NCBI GenBank assembly: GCA_023458555.1
Contig: JAEWYS010000008.1
Location: 1 to 64,000, forward strand
Source: Bacteroidota bacterium
GTDB taxonomy: Bacteria > Bacteroidota > Bacteroidia > Cytophagales > Cytophagaceae
Direction: 5' to 3'
DNA: 64,000 bases
The position numbers and the translations under genes are program-made. This document shows positions 7,944 to 15,937 of this stretch, piece after piece (positions within the stretch are counted from its first letter, which is position 1; every line of letters begins with the position of its first letter). The notes beneath the pieces are model-generated. The model saw only the letters and a list, made by a program, of their open reading frames with translations, made no database searches and was not told where the DNA came from.

Positions 7944-9401
7944 ATGACGGTAAAATACAGCATAGGGAGAATATTTATTCCCGGAGGAATAGTTTCTCCG
8001 GGGGATTTGCGGAGAATCGCCACCACAGCATTTCATTTTGGTATTCCCTTTCTGAATCTGGGATTCCGCCAGCAGATAATGCTTCGGTATAAAGAAAAGC
8101 AGAGGGCAGATCTGGAAGTACGTTTTGCCAACTTACAATATGATTTCAGGTCGGGGTCGGTAATGGAAGCAAATATTGTAAGTTCATGCCCGGTACAGGG
8201 AATAGCTGCCGGCAGGAAGTGGCTCAGTGAAGGAATCTATCGGGAAATCCTGGCCTCATTCTCCTATACTCCTGCAATAGAAATTAACATATGCGATCCA
8301 TTGCAGGGAATGTTTCCTTTGTTTGGAGGGCGGCTTAATTATCTTGCTTCCGAGTTCGAAAATTACTGGCATCTGTACATTGTTCATCCTGTATCCCAGG
8401 TACGCTGGGAATGGCCGGTACTGATTGACAGCCGGGAAATTGCATCACTTTCCTTTGAGATTGAACGGATACTGACCGGGTATCCGGACATATCACCACC
8501 TGAGCTCGAATCAGCAATATATAATCTGAAAGAATGGACGTTCCGGCTGGTTACTGATAAAGCTGTCTTCCGGTCCCGGAGATTTTTTTATTACGAAGGA
8601 ATTCATTCTCTGGGTGGAAATAGCTACTGGCTTGGTATTTATGAGCGCCTGAATCAATATCCGGTAGAGTTTATGGAAGCTGTAGCCATGCTATGCAGTC
8701 AGACGGATATAGGCAGTATCTCCATTACACCATACAAGTCCATAATCATTAAGAATATCAGGGAAAAAGATCTGCCGCTCTGGGAAAATCTGCTGGGAAA
8801 ATACCGGATTAACACCGCGCATTCTGCTCTTGAAGTGAACTTTTTACTGCCGGATATGCATCAAAGGGCGTTGAAATTGAGAAAGTCCATTGTCGATTAT
8901 TTTGATAACCGGGAGGTACGCTCCGAAGGTCTGGTGTTTGCCCTGCACGCGGAATCCATTCCTTTTCCCGATGCATTGGTGCTGATCGAGGAGGCGTCCG
9001 GAATAAGCATTATGGGTAAAAAGTTTTTCGACACTTACAGAATACGCTATAAAAAGGACTTTAATGCATATGAAACAGAATACATAACATTTTCAGATTA
9101 TATAAAAAAACGCGATATACCGGAAGTGCTTATTTATTTGTGCAGTCTGTATTATGAGCAAGTCCGGGTACGGCAGGAAAAAAAAGAGCTTCCGGAGCAG
9201 AAAGAGCCGCAATCTTCCGTAAGCTACAGCTGCTCTTTTTGTCTGACAGAGTATAGTGAAGAGTACGGCGATTCGTTCAATGGTATTATCCCCGGAGTTC
9301 CTTTTGAATTATTGTCAGAAAGCTACGAGTGTCCTCTTTGCGGGGCTTCCAAAAATAGTTTTGTAAAGATACCAGCAGAAGGAGGCGGATATGATCACTG
9401 A
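7944..9401 (+). CDS. Nitrite/sulfite reductase-like protein with C-terminal rubredoxin domain, siroheme cysteines absent
   Basis: This 485-residue protein starts 7 bases after the nitrate reductase. Residues 1-60 follow the ferredoxin-like half-domain of nitrite/sulfite reductases (FIPGGIVSPGDLRRIATTAF ... FRQQIMLRY), and a second copy appears around residues 310-365. The four cysteines that bind siroheme and [4Fe-4S] in active enzymes (a Cx5C pair and a Cx3C pair) are not present; the main domain has only scattered single cysteines such as C82 and C117. Residues about 430-478 are a complete rubredoxin (YSCSFC ... PGVPFELL ... YECPLCG) with its iron ligands. I infer an electron-transfer or assembly partner of nitrate/nitrite reduction rather than a nitrite reductase. 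Annotation pipelines may call it rubredoxin or NirA. Confidence 0.75.
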   Translation: MTVKYSIGRIFIPGGIVSPGDLRRIATTAFHFGIPFLNLGFRQQIMLRYKEKQRADLEVRFANLQYDFRSGSVMEANIVSSCPVQGIAAGRKWLSEGIYREILASFSYTPAIEINICDPLQGMFPLFGGRLNYLASEFENYWHLYIVHPVSQVRWEWPVLIDSREIASLSFEIERILTGYPDISPPELESAIYNLKEWTFRLVTDKAVFRSRRFFYYEGIHSLGGNSYWLGIYERLNQYPVEFMEAVAMLCSQTDIGSISITPYKSIIIKNIREKDLPLWENLLGKYRINTAHSALEVNFLLPDMHQRALKLRKSIVDYFDNREVRSEGLVFALHAESIPFPDALVLIEEASGISIMGKKFFDTYRIRYKKDFNAYETEYITFSDYIKKRDIPEVLIYLCSLYYEQVRVRQEKKELPEQKEPQSSVSYSCSFCLTEYSEEYGDSFNGIIPGVPFELLSESYECPLCGASKNSFVKIPAEGGGYDH

Positions 9402-10326
9402 CAGCCTGGGACGTTCATTCAAAAAGTTAAGAATCAGTCTTACCTCAGGATGCAACCTTGCCTGTACCTATTGTGTGCCTCAGGGCAATCCGGTAGCTAA
9501 AGCACCGGGCCAGGGACTGGGTGCGAAGCAATTTGCTGCTCTGGTAGAAAAGATTCACAGGATTAATCCGCTTGATTCGGTTCGCCTGACAGGGGGAGAG
9601 CCACTATTGTACAGAGAATTGCCCTATCTGACAGAAGCTATTGCCGATATGGGTATTGAAGTGGGTATGACTACCAATGCGCTTTTGTTAAAGAAGCATA
9701 TTGCCACGTTATATCAGGCCGGATTGCGCAATGTAAATATATCGCTGGATGCTGCAGACCCAGTTGTTTTTTATCGTATGACCGGGAGTCTGAAATATGA
9801 GGAGGTATGCCAGGGAATAGAAATGGCTCTTCAGACAGGAATATCGGTCAAGCTGAACGCTGTAATCATCCGGGATGTGAATGAGAATCAGATCCTGCCT
9901 CTGCTGGAGTATGCCGGAAAAAAAGATATTCCGGTCCGTTTTCTGGAGCTTATGGCGATGGGGCATCTTCATTCTGCTTACAGGGATAAGGTGATTACGG
10001 AAGAAGCAATTCTGAAATGTATCACTAAATCATACCGGATTTTTCCTTTTTTAAGAAAACCCGGGGCAACGGCCCGTTACTGGCAGACAGAAAATCATAT
10101 CCGCTTCGGGATAATCAGCAATCACAGCCAGCCCTTTTGCAGCGATTGTGATCGGCTGAGACTGGATAGCCGGGGCAATATATACGGATGTATAAGTGCA
10201 GGAAAAGGTTATTCCATAGTGGAGCCCGCATCGGATGATATATCTGACAAGCTGAAGTCTGCGCTTGAACAGAAACAAAGCACCTTTACGGGAAGTACCA
10301 TGTCGATGCAATATATAGGAGGCTAA
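9391..10326 (+). CDS. moaA: GTP 3',8-cyclase MoaA (molybdenum cofactor step 1)
   Basis: This 311-residue radical SAM enzyme converts GTP to 3',8-cyclo-GTP at the start of molybdopterin synthesis. The N-terminal cluster motif is CNLACTYC (CxxxCxxC), followed by RLTGGEPLL. The C-terminal second [4Fe-4S] site is CSDCDRLR with a later GC in NIYGCIS, and the chain ends in the GG pair that MoaA needs for activity. It overlaps the upstream gene by 11 bases, so the two are translationally coupled. The gene serves the molybdenum-dependent nitrate reductase at the head of the operon. Confidence 0.93.
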   Translation: MITDSLGRSFKKLRISLTSGCNLACTYCVPQGNPVAKAPGQGLGAKQFAALVEKIHRINPLDSVRLTGGEPLLYRELPYLTEAIADMGIEVGMTTNALLLKKHIATLYQAGLRNVNISLDAADPVVFYRMTGSLKYEEVCQGIEMALQTGISVKLNAVIIRDVNENQILPLLEYAGKKDIPVRFLELMAMGHLHSAYRDKVITEEAILKCITKSYRIFPFLRKPGATARYWQTENHIRFGIISNHSQPFCSDCDRLRLDSRGNIYGCISAGKGYSIVEPASDDISDKLKSALEQKQSTFTGSTMSMQYIGG

Positions 10327-10338
10327 AAACCAGTCAAT

Positions 10339-10581
10339 ATGCAAGTAAATGTTTTTGTATTTGCAGGGCTTAAAGCATTTTTTGAGCCATGTTTTGAATT
10401 ACAGCTACCGGATAATGCTCCTGTGACGGAAATGATCGGGGCATTGCGGCGACAGAATTCAGGGAGTGTGGAATTGCTTAGCCGGTCCCGTGTAGCGGTA
10501 GATGAAGAATTTGTATCCAATGACTATAAATTATCAGACAATGACCGGATATACATACTGCCCCCCTCCAGCGGTGGCTGA
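10339..10581 (+). CDS. moaD: Molybdopterin synthase small subunit MoaD
   Basis: An 80-residue ubiquitin-fold sulfur carrier. It ends in PPSSGG, the C-terminal Gly-Gly that is thiocarboxylated and inserted into MoaE to deliver sulfur to the dithiolene. Length and the VNVFVFAGLKAFF start match the family. It is placed between moaA and moaE, and its 3' end overlaps the proposed moaE start. Confidence 0.9.
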   Translation: MQVNVFVFAGLKAFFEPCFELQLPDNAPVTEMIGALRRQNSGSVELLSRSRVAVDEEFVSNDYKLSDNDRIYILPPSSGG

Positions 10582-11011
10582 GCCCTTGTCGGCGCAACCG
10601 CTTTATTTACCGTCCCTGCTTGCGGATATTCAGGATCCGAGAGCCGGAGCTGTGGTTTTGTTTAGCGGAGAGGCCCGGAATCACTCAAATGGCTCTACCG
10701 TGGTGGCGCTGGAGTATGAGGCATATGAACCCATGGCGATCAGAATGATTAACAATATTGTCGCAGAGGCGATCGACAAATTTTCGCTACATAAGGCTTT
10801 GTGCAGACACAGACTGGGAAGGGTGGACGTAGGGGAGAGCGCAGTAGTTGTTATAACTGCTTCATCGCACCGGGCTGAGGCATACGCTGCCAATCGCTAT
10901 ATCATAGACAGGGTAAAGCATGAAGCCCCCATATGGAAAAAGGAGCTATTTATTGACGGCACCAGCAGCTACAGCCATAATTGCAGCTGTCATGCACATA
11001 ATACAAAATAG
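10574..11011 (+). CDS. moaE: Molybdopterin synthase catalytic subunit MoaE
   Basis: This 145-residue protein converts cyclic pyranopterin monophosphate to molybdopterin using MoaD thiocarboxylate. Family marks are GAVVLFSGEARNHSNG near the N-terminus, HRLGRVDVGESAVVV, and SSHRAEAYAANRYIIDRVK followed by PIWKKE, which contains the active-site lysines. I place the start at a GTG at 10574, which overlaps the moaD stop by 8 bases and gives a family-typical length. An ATG at 10502 would add 24 unrelated residues lying inside moaD. The next gene begins directly at its stop codon. Confidence 0.88.
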   Translation: MAEPLSAQPLYLPSLLADIQDPRAGAVVLFSGEARNHSNGSTVVALEYEAYEPMAIRMINNIVAEAIDKFSLHKALCRHRLGRVDVGESAVVVITASSHRAEAYAANRYIIDRVKHEAPIWKKELFIDGTSSYSHNCSCHAHNTK

Positions 11012-11602
11012 ATGATTAATATACTTATTCTTTGCGGAGGTCTTAGTACCAGAATGGGAACGGACAAGGGCACATTAATGGCACAGGGAAAAACATGGGT
11101 GCAGCATGCTATTCATTCAGCTCAAATTGCCAAAAGTCCTGTTTTTCTGTCTGTAAACGCTGCCCAGGCGGAAAAGTACTCCGGATTATTTCCCAATAAT
11201 CCGCTTATCATCGATGACTTTGCTTTTGCGGAAGGACCGCTGAAGGGTATTATGACTGCTCATAAATGTTTTCCGGATACTGACTGGCTGGTAATGGCCT
11301 GTGATATGCCGGGCGTCTCTTCACGTACGGTTTTAAGCATTCTGAAAGCATATCATACGGACAAACGGGCGGATTTTTATCTTTTCGAAACCGGAGATGG
11401 TCTTCAGCCTTTTCCCGGAATTTATACAGCAGGTATTCTGAAATGGATATACAACTACAGTCTGATAGGAAAGTTGCAGAATAACAGCCTTAAAGGAATA
11501 ACCGAATTTGGAAAAGTATACCGGCAGTCCCTTATACCGGGCAGAGAAAGTGATTTGTATAATTATAACAGGGTAGAAGATTTAAAAAAGCTGGCTAACT
11601 GA
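11012..11602 (+). CDS. mobA: Molybdenum cofactor guanylyltransferase MobA
   Basis: A 196-residue nucleotidyltransferase that attaches GMP to molybdopterin to make the guanine dinucleotide form required by NasA-type reductases. The N-terminal GTP-binding loop is LCGGLSTRMGTDKG, and VMACDMPGVS carries the metal-binding aspartate. Its ATG follows the moaE stop with no gap. The end overlaps the convergent rnc gene by 8 bases. No moaC, moeA or mog gene is present in the window, so the pathway is completed elsewhere. Confidence 0.9.
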   Translation: MINILILCGGLSTRMGTDKGTLMAQGKTWVQHAIHSAQIAKSPVFLSVNAAQAEKYSGLFPNNPLIIDDFAFAEGPLKGIMTAHKCFPDTDWLVMACDMPGVSSRTVLSILKAYHTDKRADFYLFETGDGLQPFPGIYTAGILKWIYNYSLIGKLQNNSLKGITEFGKVYRQSLIPGRESDLYNYNRVEDLKKLAN

Positions 11603-12317
11603 TAATGGAGAGCTTCTGGCAGGCATTTTCGGCTGCTGCCTGTTCAGCTTTCTTTTTGCTAAGCCCGTTGCCCTGGCTGACAGGTTCATTTTCGATCAGA
11701 ACCTCAGAAGTAAACTCTTTATGGTTTTTTCCTGAAATTTCTTTGATCAGGACAAATTTGATGTCTTTATTGGTTTTCTGAGCCCACTCGATCAGTATGC
11801 TCTTAAAGTTTTTATTTACGGAAACAATTTCTTTCAGGTCGAAATTGGGACTTATGAGCTTTTTGATAATAAACTTTTTACATCGCTTGAATCCCTTGTC
11901 GAGGAATACAGCGCCAATCAGCGCTTCCAGCGCATCGCCATAGAGTGATTTATGAGCATAGCTGGATTTGTAGCTGTGAAAAGTAATGATACGATCCAGG
12001 CCGATCTTAAAGCCAAGCTTGTTCATTTCCTCGCGATTGACAATACGTGCTCTGATCTCTGTCAGAAAGCCTTCACTTTTAAACGGATATTTTTTAAACA
12101 GTAATTCAGCTACTACCGTACCAAGCACCGAATCTCCCAGAAATTCGAGCCGTTCATAGGAATCTATGTTATCTTTTGCTGCGGAGGAATGCCTCAGCGC
12201 GGTTTTATAAAGAACAAGATTACCCGGCATGTAGCCGGTTATGTTCTTAATGGAATACATTAACTCTTTGTCATGGCCGGAGCTACGCAGCAGAGAATAT
12301 ATTCCTTTGATGGACAC
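11595..12317 (-). CDS. rnc: Ribonuclease III
   Basis: A 240-residue double-stranded RNA endonuclease used in rRNA and mRNA processing. Residues 50-65 contain the signature ERLEFLGDSVL, and GDALEALIGAVFLDKG supplies the second acidic site. A dsRNA-binding domain occupies about 165-235 (VNKNFKSILIEWAQ ... GLSKKKAEQAAAENA). The start is a GTG at 12317 that shares its first G with the fabF stop codon (TAGTG), so translation is coupled to fabF. The fabF-rnc pairing is common in Bacteroidota. Confidence 0.93.
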   Translation of the reverse strand: MSIKGIYSLLRSSGHDKELMYSIKNITGYMPGNLVLYKTALRHSSAAKDNIDSYERLEFLGDSVLGTVVAELLFKKYPFKSEGFLTEIRARIVNREEMNKLGFKIGLDRIITFHSYKSSYAHKSLYGDALEALIGAVFLDKGFKRCKKFIIKKLISPNFDLKEIVSVNKNFKSILIEWAQKTNKDIKFVLIKEISGKNHKEFTSEVLIENEPVSQGNGLSKKKAEQAAAENACQKLSIIS

Positions 12318-13570
12318 TATTCGCTGTATTTTCTGAGTATTATAGAACAGTTATGACCGCCAAACCCGAATGTATTGCTTAGTGCAATGTTGATTTCTCT
12401 TTTTTGTGCTTTGTTAAACGTCAGATTAAGACGACTGTCAAAGTTCTCATCATCCGTAAAATGGTTGATGGTAGGCGGTACAGTCTGATGCCGTATGGCC
12501 AGGATACAAGCCAGCGCTTCAATAGCACCTGCAGCTCCAAGCAAATGTCCGGTCATCGATTTGGTAGAGCTTATATTCATTTTATAGGCATGTTCACCAA
12601 ATACAGTCTGAATGGCTTTTATTTCACCGAGATCTCCCAAGGGGGTGGATGTACCATGGACGTTGATGTAGTCGATTTCCTCTGGACGTATGCCGGCGTC
12701 GCGAAGGGCGTTAAGCATTACGTTTTTGGCACCGAGTCCTTCGGGGTGCGGAGCGGTTAGATGATAGGCATCGGCTGACATTCCGCCACCGATGATTTCA
12801 GCATAGATTTTTGCCCCCCGGGCTTTTGCGTGCTCAAGTTCTTCCAATACGACTGCGCCGGCACCTTCACCCAGTACAAAACCGTCACGGTCTTTGTCAA
12901 AAGGTCTGGATGCTGTCTCCGGAGAGTCATTTCTTTCCGAAAGAGCCTTGAGGGCATTGAATCCGCCTATTCCGGATTCAGTAACAGCGGCTTCGGAACC
13001 GCCTGATACAATAATATCAGCTATTCCCAGGCGAATATAGTTGAATGAATCAACAATCGCGTTAGTAGAAGAAGCACAGGCGGAGACCGTGACAAAGTTG
13101 GGCCCGCGGAACCCATTGCGAATGGAGATCCAGCCGGCACTGATGTCAGCGATCATTTTAGGAATGAAGAAAGGATTAAATCGGGGGGTGCCATCTCCCA
13201 GGGCGAATTGGGATACTTCGTCCTGGAAGGTGCGTAAACCTCCGATTCCCGATCCCCATATTACACCTATTCTATCGGCATTAAGTTGAGATAAGTCTAT
13301 TGCGGCATCTTTGATAGCCTGATCGGAACAGACTACGGCAAACTGAGTAAAAGGATCCATTTTTCGTGCTTCCTTCCGCTCGATAAAGTCTTCCGCATTA
13401 AAACCTTTTACCTCGCAGGCAAATTTAGTTTTTGATTTCTCAGCATTGAATCTTGTTATAGGAGCGGCACCACTTACTCCTGCCTCCAGGTTTTTCCAAT
13501 ATTCTTCAACATTGTTACCCAGTGGAGTAAGTGCACCTAGTCCTGTAACAACAACTCTTTTTAATGTCAT
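12317..13570 (-). CDS. fabF: 3-oxoacyl-ACP synthase II FabF (housekeeping fatty acid synthesis)
   Basis: A 417-residue elongating ketosynthase that condenses malonyl-ACP with acyl-ACP. Catalytic residues visible are C165 in TVSACASST, a histidine in NVHGTSTPLGD and a histidine in KSMTGHLLGAAG. It lies between acpP and rnc on the minus strand. Unlike the ketosynthases of the pigment locus further on, this copy sits in the conserved acpP-fabF-rnc housekeeping order and is probably the essential one. Confidence 0.95.
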   Translation of the reverse strand: MTLKRVVVTGLGALTPLGNNVEEYWKNLEAGVSGAAPITRFNAEKSKTKFACEVKGFNAEDFIERKEARKMDPFTQFAVVCSDQAIKDAAIDLSQLNADRIGVIWGSGIGGLRTFQDEVSQFALGDGTPRFNPFFIPKMIADISAGWISIRNGFRGPNFVTVSACASSTNAIVDSFNYIRLGIADIIVSGGSEAAVTESGIGGFNALKALSERNDSPETASRPFDKDRDGFVLGEGAGAVVLEELEHAKARGAKIYAEIIGGGMSADAYHLTAPHPEGLGAKNVMLNALRDAGIRPEEIDYINVHGTSTPLGDLGEIKAIQTVFGEHAYKMNISSTKSMTGHLLGAAGAIEALACILAIRHQTVPPTINHFTDDENFDSRLNLTFNKAQKREINIALSNTFGFGGHNCSIILRKYSE

Positions 13571-13614
13571 AAAAGATTGTAAAGTGGGGAATAATTTATA
13601 AACCTTTCGTGAGC

Positions 13615-13851
13615 TTATTTCACGTTTGCTTCAAGATAAGAAACAGCCTGGCCTACAGTTGAAATATTTTCAGCCTGCTCATCAGGGATTGAGATGTTGA
13701 ATTCTTTCTCAAACTCCATGATCAGCTCTACCGTGTCTAAAGAGTCAGCACCAAGATCATTGGTGAAACTTGCTTCAGGAGTTACTTCAGATTCCTCAAC
13801 TCCTAGTTTGTCAACGATAATACTTTTTACTTTTTGTGCGATTTCTGACAT
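13615..13851 (-). CDS. acpP: Acyl carrier protein AcpP
   Basis: A 78-residue acidic carrier protein with the phosphopantetheine site S37 in LGADSLDTVEL. I start it at 13851 (MSEIAQKVKS), since the longer reading adds residues unlike any ACP. It heads the acpP-fabF-rnc operon, 44 bases before fabF. It is much closer to standard fatty-acid ACPs than the two pigment-locus carriers at 31737 and 41321. Confidence 0.95.
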   Translation of the reverse strand: MSEIAQKVKSIIVDKLGVEESEVTPEASFTNDLGADSLDTVELIMEFEKEFNISIPDEQAENISTVGQAVSYLEANVK

Positions 13852-13949
13852 TGTTTTAAGTTTTTTAGTAAAACAGGTGCAAAGAAATAGGAAAAAGTAA
13901 TTCCAGTCAAACAAAATTTTTTTATTCTTTTTCTGTTAGGATTTTCTTT

Positions 13950-13957
13950 TACCTTTG
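13950..13957 (+). promoter_or_regulatory. Candidate -7 element upstream of the IPExxxVDY gene and pyk
   Basis: TACCTTTG matches TAnnTTTG. Transcription would begin near 13964, about 45 bases before the ATG at 14009. No convincing -33 element is present. Confidence 0.5.
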
Positions 13958-14008
13958 TCAGATACTAAAAAGAGTGGCCAGAAGGCTGTTCTTTAAAGGG
14001 AAAAGACA

Positions 14009-14440
14009 ATGAAAATAACCAGGCTCAGGGTTGATTTTGACTATGATTTTCATCTTTTCGGACTTATATCTCCGGTAAAAGACTATAAACTGGCCTGGCA
14101 TTTGAATAAATCCTTAAATTTGCACCTGCGCAGAGAACCTGATTTACAATTTGAGTTTCTTGATAAAAGTAAAATTTATATATGCAATTTTATTTTTGGA
14201 AAGGAATATAGTAGCTTTAGGCTCTTAAAAAATAAGGCATGCGAGTTTTATAATACAGTAAAGCCTTATATTGTTCCAGAACTAAAGGAATATGATTATC
14301 TGTTAGTTTTTAAGGATGAGGCAGATGAGGTTTTATCCGGTGAGATTCTGGAATTATTGAAAGAGGTACCCGTTGTACAATACGTAAAAGAAATAGATTT
14401 AATTAATCTTAGATCAAAAGAGAATTTAATTTTTAATTAA
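14009..14440 (+). CDS. IPExxxVDY family protein
   Basis: A small protein of 143 residues with no known enzymatic motif. It contains the family-naming stretch (here VPELKEYDYLLVFKDE) and a hydrophilic start MKITRLRVDFDYDF. This family is restricted to Bacteroidota and is usually found, as here, directly in front of pyruvate kinase; the gap is 3 bases, so the two are cotranscribed. Function is unknown. Confidence 0.75.
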   Translation: MKITRLRVDFDYDFHLFGLISPVKDYKLAWHLNKSLNLHLRREPDLQFEFLDKSKIYICNFIFGKEYSSFRLLKNKACEFYNTVKPYIVPELKEYDYLLVFKDEADEVLSGEILELLKEVPVVQYVKEIDLINLRSKENLIFN

Positions 14441-14443
14441 GCG

Positions 14444-15865
14444 ATGAACCGTTCAAAGAAAACAAAAATTATTGCTACCGTTGGTCCTGCAAGTAATACT
14501 AAGGAAAAGTTATGGGAACTGGTAGAAGCAGGAGTAAACATCTTCAGGCTTAATTTTTCTCATGGTACGCATGACCAGCATCTGCAGGTTATTAAGTATA
14601 TAAGGGAATTAAACGAAGAGCATAACTGCAATATCGCCATTCTTCAGGATTTACAGGGCCCGAAAATCAGGACGGATGAAGTAGAAAATAACGGTGTCGA
14701 GCTTGTTGAAGGTGAAACAATTACTATATGCAGAGATAAGATTCTTGGTAATAGTAAGCGTATCAGTACCTCATATCAGAGTCTTACTTCAGATGTTAAA
14801 GTCGGAGATATGATTCTGATCGATGACGGAAACATCGAGCTGAAGGTGCTTGAAACGAGCAATGGAGAAGTTAAGGCTGAGATTGTATACGGTGGTATAC
14901 TGAAGTCAAGAAAAGGTATTAACCTTCCTAATACACAGGTGTCGGAGCCTTCGCTTACAGAAAAAGACCGCAGGGATCTTGTATTTGGACTTGAGCAGAA
15001 TCTTGACTGGATTGCTTTGTCTTTCGTGAGAAAGGCAGAAGATCTTATCGAGCTAAAAGAAATAATTAAAAAAGCGAATAGCCGCTCCAAGGTAGTTGCA
15101 AAAATTGAAAAGCCGGAAGCTATTCAGAATATTGACGAAGTTATTGAACACTCCGATGCCGTTATGGTGGCCAGAGGAGACCTGGGGGTTGAAATCCTGA
15201 TGGAAGAAGTGCCAATGCTTCAGAAAATGATTGTTGAAAAATGCAACCGTCTTGGCAAGCCTGTGATTATTGCTACCCAGATGATGGAAAGCATGATCAA
15301 GAATCCAAGGCCTACCAGAGCGGAAGCCAATGACGTAGCCAATGCAATTCTTGACGGTGCTGATGTTGTGATGCTAAGTGCGGAAACTGCCTCCGGGGAT
15401 TATCCGGTTCTGACGGTAAAAAGCATGAGCAGAATCTGTCTTGCGGTAGAAAAGCAGGAAAGTGTATACAATAAGCGTCTTGATTTTGCTCCGGCGACTC
15501 CGGATGAATATTGTGACAGCCTTATATCAACCGCATGCAGCCTGGCTGCAAAAGTTGGTGCAAAAGCTGTGATCGGTCTTAGCCAGACAGGATACTCTGC
15601 ATACAGAATAGCCAGCCATCGTCCAAACTCTGATATCTATGTGGTTACTTCTGATAAGGAGCTTCTGACACAGCTTAACCTGATCTGGGGTGTAAAGGGC
15701 ATTCAGTTTAATGAATGGTCGTCTACTGACGAGACAATTGACAAAGTGAAAGACCATCTTGTAAAGCTTGGATATCTGCAGCCTGGTGATGTATATGTTG
15801 CTACAGCAAATATGCCGATTGCAAAAAAACAGAGAGCAAACATGCTTAAACTGGGTCTTGTTTAA
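14444..15865 (+). CDS. pyk: Pyruvate kinase
   Basis: A 473-residue glycolytic enzyme that transfers phosphate from phosphoenolpyruvate to ADP. The TIM-barrel N-terminus reads TKIIATVGPASNTKEKLWEL and NIFRLNFSHG. The catalytic segment contains VVAKIEKPEAIQNIDEVI and VMVARGDLGVEI, and IIATQMMESMIKNPRPTRAE follows with the DVANAILDGAD region. The C-terminal allosteric domain is complete. A strong terminator follows at 15896. Confidence 0.96.
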   Translation: MNRSKKTKIIATVGPASNTKEKLWELVEAGVNIFRLNFSHGTHDQHLQVIKYIRELNEEHNCNIAILQDLQGPKIRTDEVENNGVELVEGETITICRDKILGNSKRISTSYQSLTSDVKVGDMILIDDGNIELKVLETSNGEVKAEIVYGGILKSRKGINLPNTQVSEPSLTEKDRRDLVFGLEQNLDWIALSFVRKAEDLIELKEIIKKANSRSKVVAKIEKPEAIQNIDEVIEHSDAVMVARGDLGVEILMEEVPMLQKMIVEKCNRLGKPVIIATQMMESMIKNPRPTRAEANDVANAILDGADVVMLSAETASGDYPVLTVKSMSRICLAVEKQESVYNKRLDFAPATPDEYCDSLISTACSLAAKVGAKAVIGLSQTGYSAYRIASHRPNSDIYVVTSDKELLTQLNLIWGVKGIQFNEWSSTDETIDKVKDHLVKLGYLQPGDVYVATANMPIAKKQRANMLKLGLV

Positions 15866-15895
15866 GAGCTTAATCAGTATATTATAATTTTCAGC

Positions 15896-15923
15896 AAAAG
15901 GGGTAAACATTTACCCCTTTTTT
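15896..15923 (+). terminator. Intrinsic terminator of pyk
   Basis: Perfect 12-base arms (AAAAGGGGTAAA / TTTACCCCTTTT) with a 2-base centre are followed directly by further T residues (six Ts in all). It lies 31 bases after the pyk stop and just before the next gene. Confidence 0.85.
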
Positions 15924-15937
15924 AATTTAATAAACCT

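Noticed and set aside
7554..8036. 160-codon minus-strand frame across the nitrate reductase / rubredoxin gene junction
   Set aside because: Cys/Pro/His-rich artefact antisense to the BFD domain and the start of the next gene.
7944..9401. Plain ferredoxin-nitrite reductase
   Set aside because: The cysteine pairs for [4Fe-4S]-siroheme are missing, so the activity cannot be assumed.
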